Source of the DNA: Streptomyces qaidamensis
Lineage (GTDB): Bacteria; Actinomycetota; Actinomycetes; Streptomycetales; Streptomycetaceae
Assembly (NCBI RefSeq): GCF_001611795.1
Contig: NZ_CP015098.1
Location: forward strand, 3,348,001-3,412,000
Reading direction: 5' to 3'
Length of the DNA stretch: 64,000 bases
Shown here one piece after another: positions 13,695-20,937 of this stretch. The translations under genes and the position numbers were made by a program. Under the pieces are notes generated by a model, which saw only the letters and a list, made by a program, of their open reading frames with translations, was not told the origin of the DNA and made no database searches. Position 1 is the stretch's first letter. Each line of letters begins with the position of its first letter.

Positions 13695-15305
13695 TCACCG
13701 CCCGGCGGAGCCCCACGGCACTTGGGGCGACCTGTAGTAGTCGATCCCCAGGGCGTCCCACCGCTCAGCCTGCGCAGCAAGCCGCCCCTTGTACCGCTCC
13801 CAGTCATGCGAAGCCGCCGACGACCACCCCAATTCGGCGACACCGGGCAACCGTGGGAACGCCATGAACTCAATGTGCCCGGAGTTCTCGAGCGTCTCCG
13901 ACCACATCGGCGCCTCGACACCCTTCACGGCCCCGCCCGACACCCCTGGCAGATAGGCACCGGGATCCCAGTCGTACGACCGCTGCACCTCGACGTACCC
14001 GGCCCAGGAGAGCCCCAGCGGCGTGTCCTTGGTGTACTTCATGTCGAGATACACCCGGTCGGCCGGGGACAGGATCACTCCCGTCCCGTTCTGCGCGGCC
14101 TTCGCGACCCGCTCCTTCTCCTCGGCGCTGGTGCCGTCGAGCCCCCAGTACTGCGCGAGAGCGCCGGGCGCCGGGGCCGCCCCGGTCAACTGGTGCCAGC
14201 CCACCACCGTCTTGCCGTACTTCGCGACGATCGGCTGCACCCGGTCCATGAACTTCACGTAGTCCTCATGGCTGGTGGAGTGCGCCTCGTCGCCCCCGAT
14301 GTGGAGGTACCTGCCCGGCGTGAGCGCGGCGAGTTCCCGGATCACGTCGTCCACGAAGTCGTACGTGATCTCCTTGCCGACGCACAGCGAGCTGAAGCCG
14401 ACCTCGGTGCCGGTGTAGAGCGGCGGTGCGACGCCGTCGCAGTTCAGGTCGGCGTACGAAGCCAGCGCCGCGTTGGTGTGGCCGGGCATGTCGATCTCGG
14501 GCACGACCTCCAGGTAGCGGGAGGCGGCGTACCGCACGATCTCCTTGTAGTCGGCCTTGGTGTAGAAGCCGCCGGGGCCGCCGCCGACCTCCGTGGAACC
14601 GCCGTGGGTGGCCAGGCGCGGCCAGGAGTCGATCGCGATGCGCCAGCCCTGGTCGTCGCTGAGGTGCAGATGCAGCTTGTTGATCTTGTAGAGGGCCAGC
14701 TGGTCGATGTAGCGCTTGACCTGGTCGACGGTGAAGAAGTGCCGGGAGACGTCGAGCATCGCGCCGCGCCAGCCGTAGCGCGGGGTGTCCTTGATCGTGC
14801 CGCCCGCGACCAGCCACGGGCCGGGCCGGACGGAGTCCTTCTCGACGGCCGCGGGGAGGAGCTGGCGCAGTGTCTGCACGCCGTGGAAGAGGCCGGCGGG
14901 CCGGGCGGCGGTGATGGTGACGCCGTGGCGGCCGCTGTCGAGCCGGTAGCCCTCTACGCCGAACGGGCCCTCGGCCAGGCGCAGTCGGATGCCCCCGGCG
15001 CCTTGGGCGGTGACGGGGAGGTGGTAGCCGGTCGAGGGGCGCAGGATCTTCGCGAGGTACTCGCCGACGCGCCGGGTCTCCCGGGATCCGTCGACGCGGA
15101 TGTGGGTGCCGCGGGTGATCCGGTACGGGGACCCGCCCGGGGCGACCGAGGCGGGCGCGGGGATCACCCGGTCGAGCGGGGTGGGCGATGCCGCCGGTGC
15201 GGGAGCGGCCCCGGTCACCGAGGCGGTCATCGCGACCAGCAGCAGGGAACCGAGCAGGCGGAGCGTTCTGCGGTGCTGTCTCACACGGCCATCTCTCACA
15301 AGCAT
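13695..15305 (-). CDS. Secreted beta-N-acetylhexosaminidase, GH20
   Basis: A 536-residue exported enzyme that releases N-acetylglucosamine from chitin or peptidoglycan fragments. Residues 14-40 form an arginine-led hydrophobic signal peptide ending in an Ala/Pro-rich stretch. The GH20 catalytic pair is in HIGGDEAHS near residue 344, with LHLHLSDDQGWRI near 212 and VPEIDMPGHTNAAL near 266. A DasR-like site lies 27 bp upstream of the start. It does not belong to the siderophore operon and converges on desD with a terminator between. Confidence 0.93.
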   Translation of the reverse strand: MLVRDGRVRQHRRTLRLLGSLLLVAMTASVTGAAPAPAASPTPLDRVIPAPASVAPGGSPYRITRGTHIRVDGSRETRRVGEYLAKILRPSTGYHLPVTAQGAGGIRLRLAEGPFGVEGYRLDSGRHGVTITAARPAGLFHGVQTLRQLLPAAVEKDSVRPGPWLVAGGTIKDTPRYGWRGAMLDVSRHFFTVDQVKRYIDQLALYKINKLHLHLSDDQGWRIAIDSWPRLATHGGSTEVGGGPGGFYTKADYKEIVRYAASRYLEVVPEIDMPGHTNAALASYADLNCDGVAPPLYTGTEVGFSSLCVGKEITYDFVDDVIRELAALTPGRYLHIGGDEAHSTSHEDYVKFMDRVQPIVAKYGKTVVGWHQLTGAAPAPGALAQYWGLDGTSAEEKERVAKAAQNGTGVILSPADRVYLDMKYTKDTPLGLSWAGYVEVQRSYDWDPGAYLPGVSGGAVKGVEAPMWSETLENSGHIEFMAFPRLPGVAELGWSSAASHDWERYKGRLAAQAERWDALGIDYYRSPQVPWGSAGR

Positions 15306-15331
15306 GTCCCTTCACGAGCCGTTGAGCTCCA

Positions 15332-15347
15332 AGAGGTCTGGACCACT
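15332..15347. promoter_or_regulatory. DasR-responsive element (dre)-like site
   Basis: AGAGGTCTGGACCACT matches the dre consensus ACTGGTCTAGACCACT at 13 of 16 positions and keeps the GGTCT-GACC core. It lies between the divergent GH20 gene and the DUF4429 gene. DasR is the N-acetylglucosamine-responsive GntR regulator of chitin metabolism, so control of the hexosaminidase is plausible. Binding itself is inferred. Confidence 0.65.
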
Positions 15348-15378
15348 CTCTCCTGAGACGGGTGGAACAATCCACCGC

Positions 15379-16263
15379 ATGGCGGAAATCATCCAGAAGG
15401 ACGGCACGTGGGCCTTCGACGGGGACGCGCTGCGGCTGACTCCCGGACGGGACAAGAACGTCAGCCTGCTGCGCAAGGAGCTGGGTGAACTGGTCGTGCC
15501 GCTGCGGGCGCTGGCCGGTGTCTCCCTGGAGCAGGGCAAGAAGGCGGGGCGGCTCAGGCTCCGGCTGCGCGACGGCGCCGACCCGCTGCTGCACGCCACC
15601 GGCGGCCGGCTCACCGAGCCCCACGACCCGTACCAGCTGATCGTGGAGTCCGACCGCTACGGCGTCGCCGAGTACTTCGTGGACGAGGTCCGCAGCGCCC
15701 TGCTCCTCGACCAGGTCCCCGCCGGGCCGGTCGACGCGTACCTGCTGCCGGGCCCCTCCGTCCCCCTGTCGGTCTCCGCCGGGGACGGCACCGCCGGTTT
15801 CGACGGCGAGCGCATACGCCTGGAGTGGAACTGGAAGACCGAGGACGCCAAGGCCGCCGCCGGCGCCCGCACGCTCGCGCTCGCCGACATCACGGGCGTG
15901 GAGTGGCACCCGGCGGCCGGTCTGGAGAACGGCCACCTGCGCTTCACCGTGCGGCACGCGCCCACCAAGACCCCGCCCAAGTACGACCCCAACGCCGTGG
16001 AGCTGTGGGGCTTCAAGAAGGACCCGCTGATGGCGCTGGTCGCTGCGGCGGTCCAGGCCAGGCTTCCGCACCCGGCCCGGGCCGCCGCCACCGACCCGGT
16101 GGACGCGCGCCCGGAGTTGCCTTCCGCTCCGGTCACGGCCTCCGAGGACGATCACGACGCCCTGCTGCGCCGCCTGCGCGAGCTCGGTGAACTGCACCGC
16201 TCGGGTGTGCTGACGGACGAGGAGTTCGCCCTCGCCAAGCAGGCGGTCCTCAAGCGGATGTAG
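15379..16263 (+). CDS. DUF4429/SHOCT domain protein
   Basis: A 294-residue cytoplasmic protein of unknown function. Residues 5-120 and roughly 135-235 look like two DUF4429-type modules, the second with VELWGFKKDPLMAL. The last 35 residues, LLRRLRELGELHRSGVLTDE onward, are a SHOCT motif, a short C-terminal element often found on bacterial proteins thought to oligomerise. ATG 15379 was chosen because the tail-to-start homology begins MAEIIQKDGTWAFDG. It is divergent from the hexosaminidase. Confidence 0.75.
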   Translation: MAEIIQKDGTWAFDGDALRLTPGRDKNVSLLRKELGELVVPLRALAGVSLEQGKKAGRLRLRLRDGADPLLHATGGRLTEPHDPYQLIVESDRYGVAEYFVDEVRSALLLDQVPAGPVDAYLLPGPSVPLSVSAGDGTAGFDGERIRLEWNWKTEDAKAAAGARTLALADITGVEWHPAAGLENGHLRFTVRHAPTKTPPKYDPNAVELWGFKKDPLMALVAAAVQARLPHPARAAATDPVDARPELPSAPVTASEDDHDALLRRLRELGELHRSGVLTDEEFALAKQAVLKRM

Positions 16264-16267
16264 GAAG

Positions 16268-16376
16268 GGAGCACGGCACCGCCTCTGACCATCGTGCGCC
16301 GGGAGAACCTGGCGCGCAGGTACTCGTGCTGCTCGGTCATGCTCATGCGCTCGGCGAGCCTCTCGGGTACGCCCGA
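16268..16376 (-). pseudogene. N-terminal remnant of a Tat-exported phosphoesterase
   Basis: The reverse strand from about 16373 reads GVPERLAERMSMTEQHEYLR, then ARFSRRTMVRGG, and then loses sense. From memory this is the N-terminus of Streptomyces purple acid phosphatase-like or metallophosphoesterase proteins, whose twin-arginine signal has the form SRRTMLRGG. The codon where those proteins begin is no longer ATG and no catalytic domain follows. I read it as a decayed 5' stump left by deletion. The identification rests on remembered homologues. Confidence 0.5.
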
Positions 16377-16405
16377 CGAGGCGTGACTGGAGCCCCCCGC
16401 AGGAG

Positions 16406-16425
16406 TCTGCCCGAAATCGGGCAGA
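16406..16425. promoter_or_regulatory. Perfect 20-bp palindrome upstream of the small protein-glmS pair
   Basis: TCTGCCCGAAATCGGGCAGA has perfect 9-bp arms around AA and lies 40 bp before the GTG at 16466. The size and symmetry suit a dimeric repressor or activator site. I cannot name the regulator. A transcript hairpin is also possible. Confidence 0.5.
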
Positions 16426-16465
16426 ATTCTTGCGAAAGCGTCGCCGGTACTCCAGGATCTAGCGA

Positions 16466-16723
16466 GTGCACGACGAACTCGTTGATCATCTGACGCGGTC
16501 CACCGCCCTCGGCCGGGGCGAGGCGCTGCGTGTGATCCAGGACGTGCTCGCCTACTTCGACGAGACGACCGAGGAATACGTCCGTCGCCGCCACCGCGAG
16601 CTCCAGGCCCAGGGCCTGGTCAACGCGGCGATCTTCGAACGGATCGAGGCGGACCTCAAATACCGCGCGGTGGCCCCGCCGGAGCTCTCACTCCGGCAGC
16701 TGCGGCGCATCGTCTACGGCTAG
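16466..16723 (+). CDS. Small conserved protein upstream of glmS
   Basis: An 85-residue acidic/basic helical protein starting with GTG, with no signal peptide or membrane segment. It includes a Tyr-Val-Arg-Arg-Arg-His-rich helix in the middle and ends LRQLRRIVYG. I do not recognise a domain. Its stop is only 12 bp before glmS, so co-transcription is likely. The palindrome upstream may control both genes. Confidence 0.65.
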   Translation: MHDELVDHLTRSTALGRGEALRVIQDVLAYFDETTEEYVRRRHRELQAQGLVNAAIFERIEADLKYRAVAPPELSLRQLRRIVYG

Positions 16724-16735
16724 GAATACGTATAT

Positions 16736-18553
16736 ATGTGCGGAATCGTCGGTTACATCGGGAAGCGTGACGTCGCGCCCCTCCTCCTGGAGGGCCTCCA
16801 GCGGCTGGAGTACCGCGGCTACGACTCCGCGGGCATCGTCGTCACGTCCCCGAAGACGTCCGGCCTGAAGATGGTCAAGGCCAAGGGCCGCGTGCGCGAC
16901 CTGGAGGCCAAGGTCCCGGCCCGCTTCAAGGGCACGACCGGCATCGCCCACACCCGCTGGGCCACCCACGGCGCCCCGTCGGACGTCAACGCCCACCCGC
17001 ACATGTCGGCCGACAACAAGGTCGCCGTCGTGCACAACGGCATCATCGACAACGCCTCCGACCTGCGCCGCAAGCTGGAAGCGGACGGCGTCGAGTTCCT
17101 CTCCGAGACCGACACCGAGGTCCTCACCCACCTCGTCGCCCGCTCGCAGGCGCCCAAGCTGGAGGACAAGGTCCGCGAGAGCCTCCGGCTCGTCGAGGGC
17201 ACGTACGGCATCGCCGTCATGCACGCCGACTTCCCCGACCGGATCGTCGTCGCCCGCAACGGCTCCCCGGTCGTCCTCGGCATCGGCGAGAAGGAGATGT
17301 TCGTCGCCTCCGACATCGCCGCGCTGGTCGCCCACACGCGCCAGGTCGTGACCCTCGACGACGGCGAGATGGCCACCCTCAAGGCCGACGACTTCCGCAC
17401 GTACACCACCGAGGGCACCCGCACCACGGCGGAGCCCACCACGGTCGAGTGGGAGGCCGCCTCCTACGACATGGGCGGCCACGACACGTACATGCACAAG
17501 GAGATCCACGAGCAGGCCGACGCCGTGGACCGCGTGCTGCGCGGCCGCATCGACGACCGCTTCTCCACCGTGCACCTGGGCGGCCTGAACCTGGACGCCC
17601 GCGAGGCCCGGCGGATCCGCCGCGTGAAGATCCTCGGCTGCGGCACCTCCTACCACGCGGGCATGATCGGCGCCCAGATGATCGAGCAGCTGGCCCGCAT
17701 CCCCGCCGACGCCGAGCCGGCCTCGGAGTTCCGCTACCGCAACGCGGTCGTCGACCCCGACACCCTCTACGTCGCCGTCTCCCAGTCCGGCGAGACCTAC
17801 GACGTGCTGGCCGCCGTGCAGGAGCTCAAGCGCAAGGGCGCCCGCGTCCTGGGCGTGGTGAACGTCGTCGGCTCCGCGATCGCCCGTGAGGCGGACGGCG
17901 GCATCTACGTCCACGCCGGCCCCGAGGTCTGCGTCGTCTCCACCAAGTGCTTCACCAACACCACGGTGGCCTTCGCCCTGCTCGCCCTCCACCTCGGCCG
18001 CACCCGCGACCTGTCGGTCCGGGACGGCAAGCGGATCATCGAGGGTCTGCGCAAGCTGCCCGCGCAGATCGCCGAGATCATGGAGCGGGAGGACGACGTC
18101 AAGAAGCTGGCCCTGCAGTTCGCCGAGGCCCGCTCGATGCTCTTCATCGGCCGTGTCCGGGGCTACCCGGTGGCCCGCGAGGCCTCCCTGAAGCTCAAGG
18201 AGATCTCTTACATCCACGCCGAGGCCTACCCCGCCTCGGAGCTCAAGCACGGCCCGCTGGCCCTGATCGAGCCGGCCCTCCCGACGGTCGCGATCGTCCC
18301 CGACGACGACCTCCTGGAGAAGAACCGCGCCGCCATGGAGGAGATCAAGGCCCGCAGCGGCCGGATCCTCGCGGTGGCCCACCAGCCCCAGGAGAAGGCC
18401 GACGAGACGATCGTCGTCCCGAAGAACGAGGACGAGCTGGACCCGATCCTGATGGGCATCCCCCTCCAGCTCCTCGCGTACCACACCGCTCTGGCGCTCG
18501 GCCGTGACATCGACAAGCCCCGCAACCTCGCCAAGTCGGTGACGGTGGAGTAG
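16736..18553 (+). CDS. glmS: Glutamine-fructose-6-phosphate aminotransferase (isomerizing)
   Basis: A 605-residue enzyme that makes glucosamine-6-phosphate from fructose-6-phosphate and glutamine for cell-wall precursor synthesis. The mature N-terminal cysteine of the glutaminase domain is in MCGIVGYIG, with RGYDSAGI near residue 25 and HTRWATHG near 77. Two SIS isomerase domains follow, marked by GCGTSYHAG near 303 and SQSGET near 350. The C-terminus ends KPRNLAKSVTVE as expected. It corresponds by position to the second glmS copy of S. coelicolor. It starts after AGGA. Confidence 0.94.
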   Translation: MCGIVGYIGKRDVAPLLLEGLQRLEYRGYDSAGIVVTSPKTSGLKMVKAKGRVRDLEAKVPARFKGTTGIAHTRWATHGAPSDVNAHPHMSADNKVAVVHNGIIDNASDLRRKLEADGVEFLSETDTEVLTHLVARSQAPKLEDKVRESLRLVEGTYGIAVMHADFPDRIVVARNGSPVVLGIGEKEMFVASDIAALVAHTRQVVTLDDGEMATLKADDFRTYTTEGTRTTAEPTTVEWEAASYDMGGHDTYMHKEIHEQADAVDRVLRGRIDDRFSTVHLGGLNLDAREARRIRRVKILGCGTSYHAGMIGAQMIEQLARIPADAEPASEFRYRNAVVDPDTLYVAVSQSGETYDVLAAVQELKRKGARVLGVVNVVGSAIAREADGGIYVHAGPEVCVVSTKCFTNTTVAFALLALHLGRTRDLSVRDGKRIIEGLRKLPAQIAEIMEREDDVKKLALQFAEARSMLFIGRVRGYPVAREASLKLKEISYIHAEAYPASELKHGPLALIEPALPTVAIVPDDDLLEKNRAAMEEIKARSGRILAVAHQPQEKADETIVVPKNEDELDPILMGIPLQLLAYHTALALGRDIDKPRNLAKSVTVE

Positions 18554-18568
18554 TCGCCCTTCTTTTCT

Positions 18569-18600
18569 CGGGGGCGTGGGGAACTGCGCGAGCAACCACA
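18569..18600. repeat. Third copy of the dispersed GC-rich repeat
   Basis: GGGGCGTGGGGAACTGCGCG at 18571-18590 differs by one base from the copies after desD. The flanking bases have drifted. It again lies directly after a gene end and before a terminator. Confidence 0.6.
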
Positions 18601-18628
18601 ACGCACCCGCACAGACCGGCGAAAGAGG

Positions 18629-18670
18629 ACGGACCCCCCACGTGCTGCCACCCTGCACGGGGGGGTCCGT
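18629..18670 (+). terminator. Hairpin terminator after glmS
   Basis: ACGGACCCCCC at 18629 and CGTG at 18641 pair with CACGGGGGGGTCCGT ending at 18670, a 15-bp stem with one bulged A. TTCAT follows. It closes glmS transcription before the convergent YaaH gene. Confidence 0.8.
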
Positions 18671-18710
18671 TTCATCGCCGGGAAGCCGCCCAACTCCCCA
18701 GCCGGCGCAG

Positions 18711-19271
18711 CTAACCGGTGGCCGTCACGCCCCGGCCCGCAGCGCGTCGCGGAATCGCCGTGGGCCAGTGGGCCAACGCCGCGGTCGCCGCGTACCAGGC
18801 CACCACCCCCGCGGCGACGGCGAACCAGCCGCCCACCTTCACGAGCCCGTCGTTGCCGGCGAAACTCGCGATCGCCATGAGCAACAGGGCGACGAAGAAC
18901 AGCCCGTACATGCCCTGCCCGAGCTGGTCCCCGCCCGCGAGCGTCAGGGACAGCGCGACGAGGGCGAACAACAGCAGGAACAGCCCGGCCTCGTTGCCGG
19001 AGGCACTGTCGGACACGGCCCACGTGAACCACAGCGCCCCGAGCACCGAGAACGCCGTACCCCCGACGGAGTCACCCTCGCGCAGGGCCACCAGCCCCGC
19101 GACGAAGAGCGCGACTCCGCCCACGTACTGGGCGATTGACACGGCGTCAGTGGCTGACACACCGTCGATCACGGCGGTGTGCCCCAGCCCGAAGGCCAAC
19201 AGGGTGATTCCGAGGGCGAGTCGACCGGCCACGGTCGTGATTCCGCTTCCCGCGGAGACGTCTTTGTCCAC
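18711..19271 (-). CDS. GPR1/FUN34/YaaH-family membrane protein
   Basis: A 186-residue integral membrane protein with about six hydrophobic helices. The segment GGTAFSVLGALWFTW near residue 71 resembles the conserved core of the acetate/succinate transporter family (YaaH/SatP). It may move acetate or another small monocarboxylate across the membrane. The classic N-terminal family motif is weak here, so the substrate is uncertain. ATG 19271 was chosen because it precedes the first hydrophobic helix by a normal polar leader. Confidence 0.7.
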   Translation of the reverse strand: MDKDVSAGSGITTVAGRLALGITLLAFGLGHTAVIDGVSATDAVSIAQYVGGVALFVAGLVALREGDSVGGTAFSVLGALWFTWAVSDSASGNEAGLFLLLFALVALSLTLAGGDQLGQGMYGLFFVALLLMAIASFAGNDGLVKVGGWFAVAAGVVAWYAATAALAHWPTAIPRRAAGRGVTATG

Positions 19272-19316
19272 GGCGGGCTCCCTTCGTGCATGTGCAGTTG
19301 TACGGTGTCCCGTATA

Positions 19317-19333
19317 TGCCCTTCACAAGGGCA
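19317..19333. promoter_or_regulatory. Palindrome upstream of the YaaH-like gene
   Basis: TGCCCTTCACAAGGGCA has perfect 7-bp arms and a 3-bp centre, 46 bp before the leftward YaaH-like start. A second weaker symmetry, TCTAC-N6-GTAGA, lies near 19342. Either could bind a regulator; neither matches a motif I can name. Confidence 0.4.
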
Positions 19334-19395
19334 CAAACACCTCTACGCGTGAGTAGATTTACGCGCTGCACAAGGGAGTTACCGCTCGGGGTACG

Positions 19396-19923
19396 TCAGG
19401 GAATGACGATGACCGGCCGCTGCGCCCGCTTGGCGAGCCGCCCCGCGACCGAGCCGAAGATGCGCCCCACGAGGCCGTGGGTGGAGCCGACGACGATCGC
19501 GTCGGCCTCGTACTCCCGGCCGACCTCTTCGAGTTCGTGGCAGATGTCACCGCCGCGCTCGACCAGGATCCAGGGCACCTCGGCGAGGTAGTCCGCACAG
19601 GCCAGTTCCAGACCGAGCACCTCGGTGCGGTGGTCCGGCACGTCCACGAACACGGGCGGCTCGCAGCCGGCCCACACCGTGGTCGGCAGCCGGTTGGCGA
19701 CGTGCACGATGATCAGGCCCGACCCGGAGCGATGGGCCATGCCGATCGCGTACGCCAGGGCGCGCTCGCTGGATGTGGAGCCGTCGAAGCCGACGACGAC
19801 CCCGTGCTTGAAGGCGGGGTCGCAGGAGTGGCGTGGCTCTTCCGCCGCCAGGGGCTCGGCCGCCGTGGGATCGGCGACGGGCCGCTTGCGGTCCGCGGGT
19901 TCGAAGAATTCGTGACCGGCCAT
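19396..19923 (-). CDS. Universal stress protein (UspA family)
   Basis: A 175-residue cytoplasmic protein with one Usp domain after a 35-residue polar leader. The domain opens HGVVVGFDGSTSSERAL near residue 40, and the ATP-binding loop GSTHGLVGRIFGSVAGRLAK lies near 145-164, ending in VIVIP. This suggests an ATP-binding Usp. These proteins are generally induced by stress or growth arrest. It stands alone, divergent from the small membrane protein at 20228. Confidence 0.9.
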   Translation of the reverse strand: MAGHEFFEPADRKRPVADPTAAEPLAAEEPRHSCDPAFKHGVVVGFDGSTSSERALAYAIGMAHRSGSGLIIVHVANRLPTTVWAGCEPPVFVDVPDHRTEVLGLELACADYLAEVPWILVERGGDICHELEEVGREYEADAIVVGSTHGLVGRIFGSVAGRLAKRAQRPVIVIP

Positions 19924-20227
19924 GGCTGTCTCGGCGTTGTGATCCTTATACGGGGGACAACGGTGTGCGGCGGAGCTGTGTCCGGGAATGGTCTTCCCAC
20001 CCCCATACCCTCAAGGGTACGGCGGCACGCCTCCTTAGCCCAGATCCCGCTCACGGTGCGTGCGGGTTCCAGGGAGCATGCACGAGGCACCGCCCGTAAC
20101 GCAATGGTTGCTGCCCTGTACAGGCGGTTTGCACGGGATTCAATGACCGCGGAGGTGATCGGGACGGCCAGTGACCGACGCCGCCGCCACGCGTTGAACC
20201 CCGAGAGTCACGCCACAGGGAGCACGC
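19924..20227. other. Intergenic region between usp and the small membrane protein
   Basis: This 304-bp gap separates divergent genes and should hold both promoters. The one clear structure is TACCCTCAAGGGTA at 20006-20019, with 6-bp arms and a 2-bp centre, which may be an operator for the stress protein gene. I saw no small gene that I would support. Confidence 0.4.
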
Positions 20228-20560
20228 ATGTCCGGACCCCGCCCCGCCACCGAGGCGGACCGCGCGGCCCCGCCGCCGCGGGACACCGCGACGGATGTGG
20301 TTCGCTGGGCCGCCTTCAGCTGCCTGCTCGTCCCGGTGGTGCTCCTCGGCTACGGCGCCTCTCTGGCCGGCGCCGCCGGCACGGCCCTCGGGCTCGCGGC
20401 CGTCACGGGCGCCTGCCGGGTCCTGCTGCGCCAGTCCGAGCGGGGCGCGACCCGGCTCGCGGCGGAGGACCGGGCACCCCACCGGGGCCGGCACCACCGC
20501 ACCGGAACCGGGTCCCACCGTGGCGGACGGCACACCGGAGGAGATACACCGGTCGGCTGA
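20228..20560 (+). CDS. Small membrane protein upstream of adpA
   Basis: A 110-residue protein with a polar N-terminus, two adjoining hydrophobic stretches at about residues 25-64 and an Arg/His/Gly-rich C-terminal tail that would face the cytoplasm. No domain is recognised. ATG 20228 follows ACAGGGAGCACGC, a good ribosome-binding site. It has the same orientation as adpA but is separated from it by a long regulatory gap. Confidence 0.6.
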   Translation: MSGPRPATEADRAAPPPRDTATDVVRWAAFSCLLVPVVLLGYGASLAGAAGTALGLAAVTGACRVLLRQSERGATRLAAEDRAPHRGRHHRTGTGSHRGGRHTGGDTPVG

Positions 20561-20937
20561 CCGGTTTCCGCGCACGCGCGCGTCACTTTTCAGCCAACTT
20601 CACGCCCCCGTGCATCCCCCGCTCCCCCCACCCCCCAGACCCCGTTCGACCTGCACGGAAAGGGCCTCAGGGGGTCTGCGCACCCTACGTGGATTGGCCA
20701 CTGCGACAAGGCGCACTTCCCTGCTCGCCCCATGAGTGCAACGCTTCGTGATCGAATGCTTCACGCCAAGTTGCCAAGTCGACAATGTGCCGAGTGCCGA
20801 ACCGGCCACTTCGGCGCGACGGGACACAGTAGATTCGATCTTGACTGTCTACGGCGGGGGACTCGTGCAGGACCGAGGGGAAACGTGCAGGAGCGACACA
20901 ACCGAGGAGCCGCGACCACCGAGGGGGGCTTAGCAGT
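20561..20937 (+). promoter_or_regulatory. Long adpA upstream region with candidate AdpA-binding sites
   Basis: A 377-bp gap before adpA. On the reverse strand, 20799-20808 reads TGGCCGGTTC, a perfect match to the known AdpA consensus TGGCSNGWWY. At 20759-20768 it reads TGGCGTGAAG, one mismatch. AdpA is known in S. griseus to repress its own gene, so these are credible autoregulatory sites. The gap has no gene-like frame. The ribosome-binding site is GAGGGGGG before the ATG at 20938. Confidence 0.6.
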
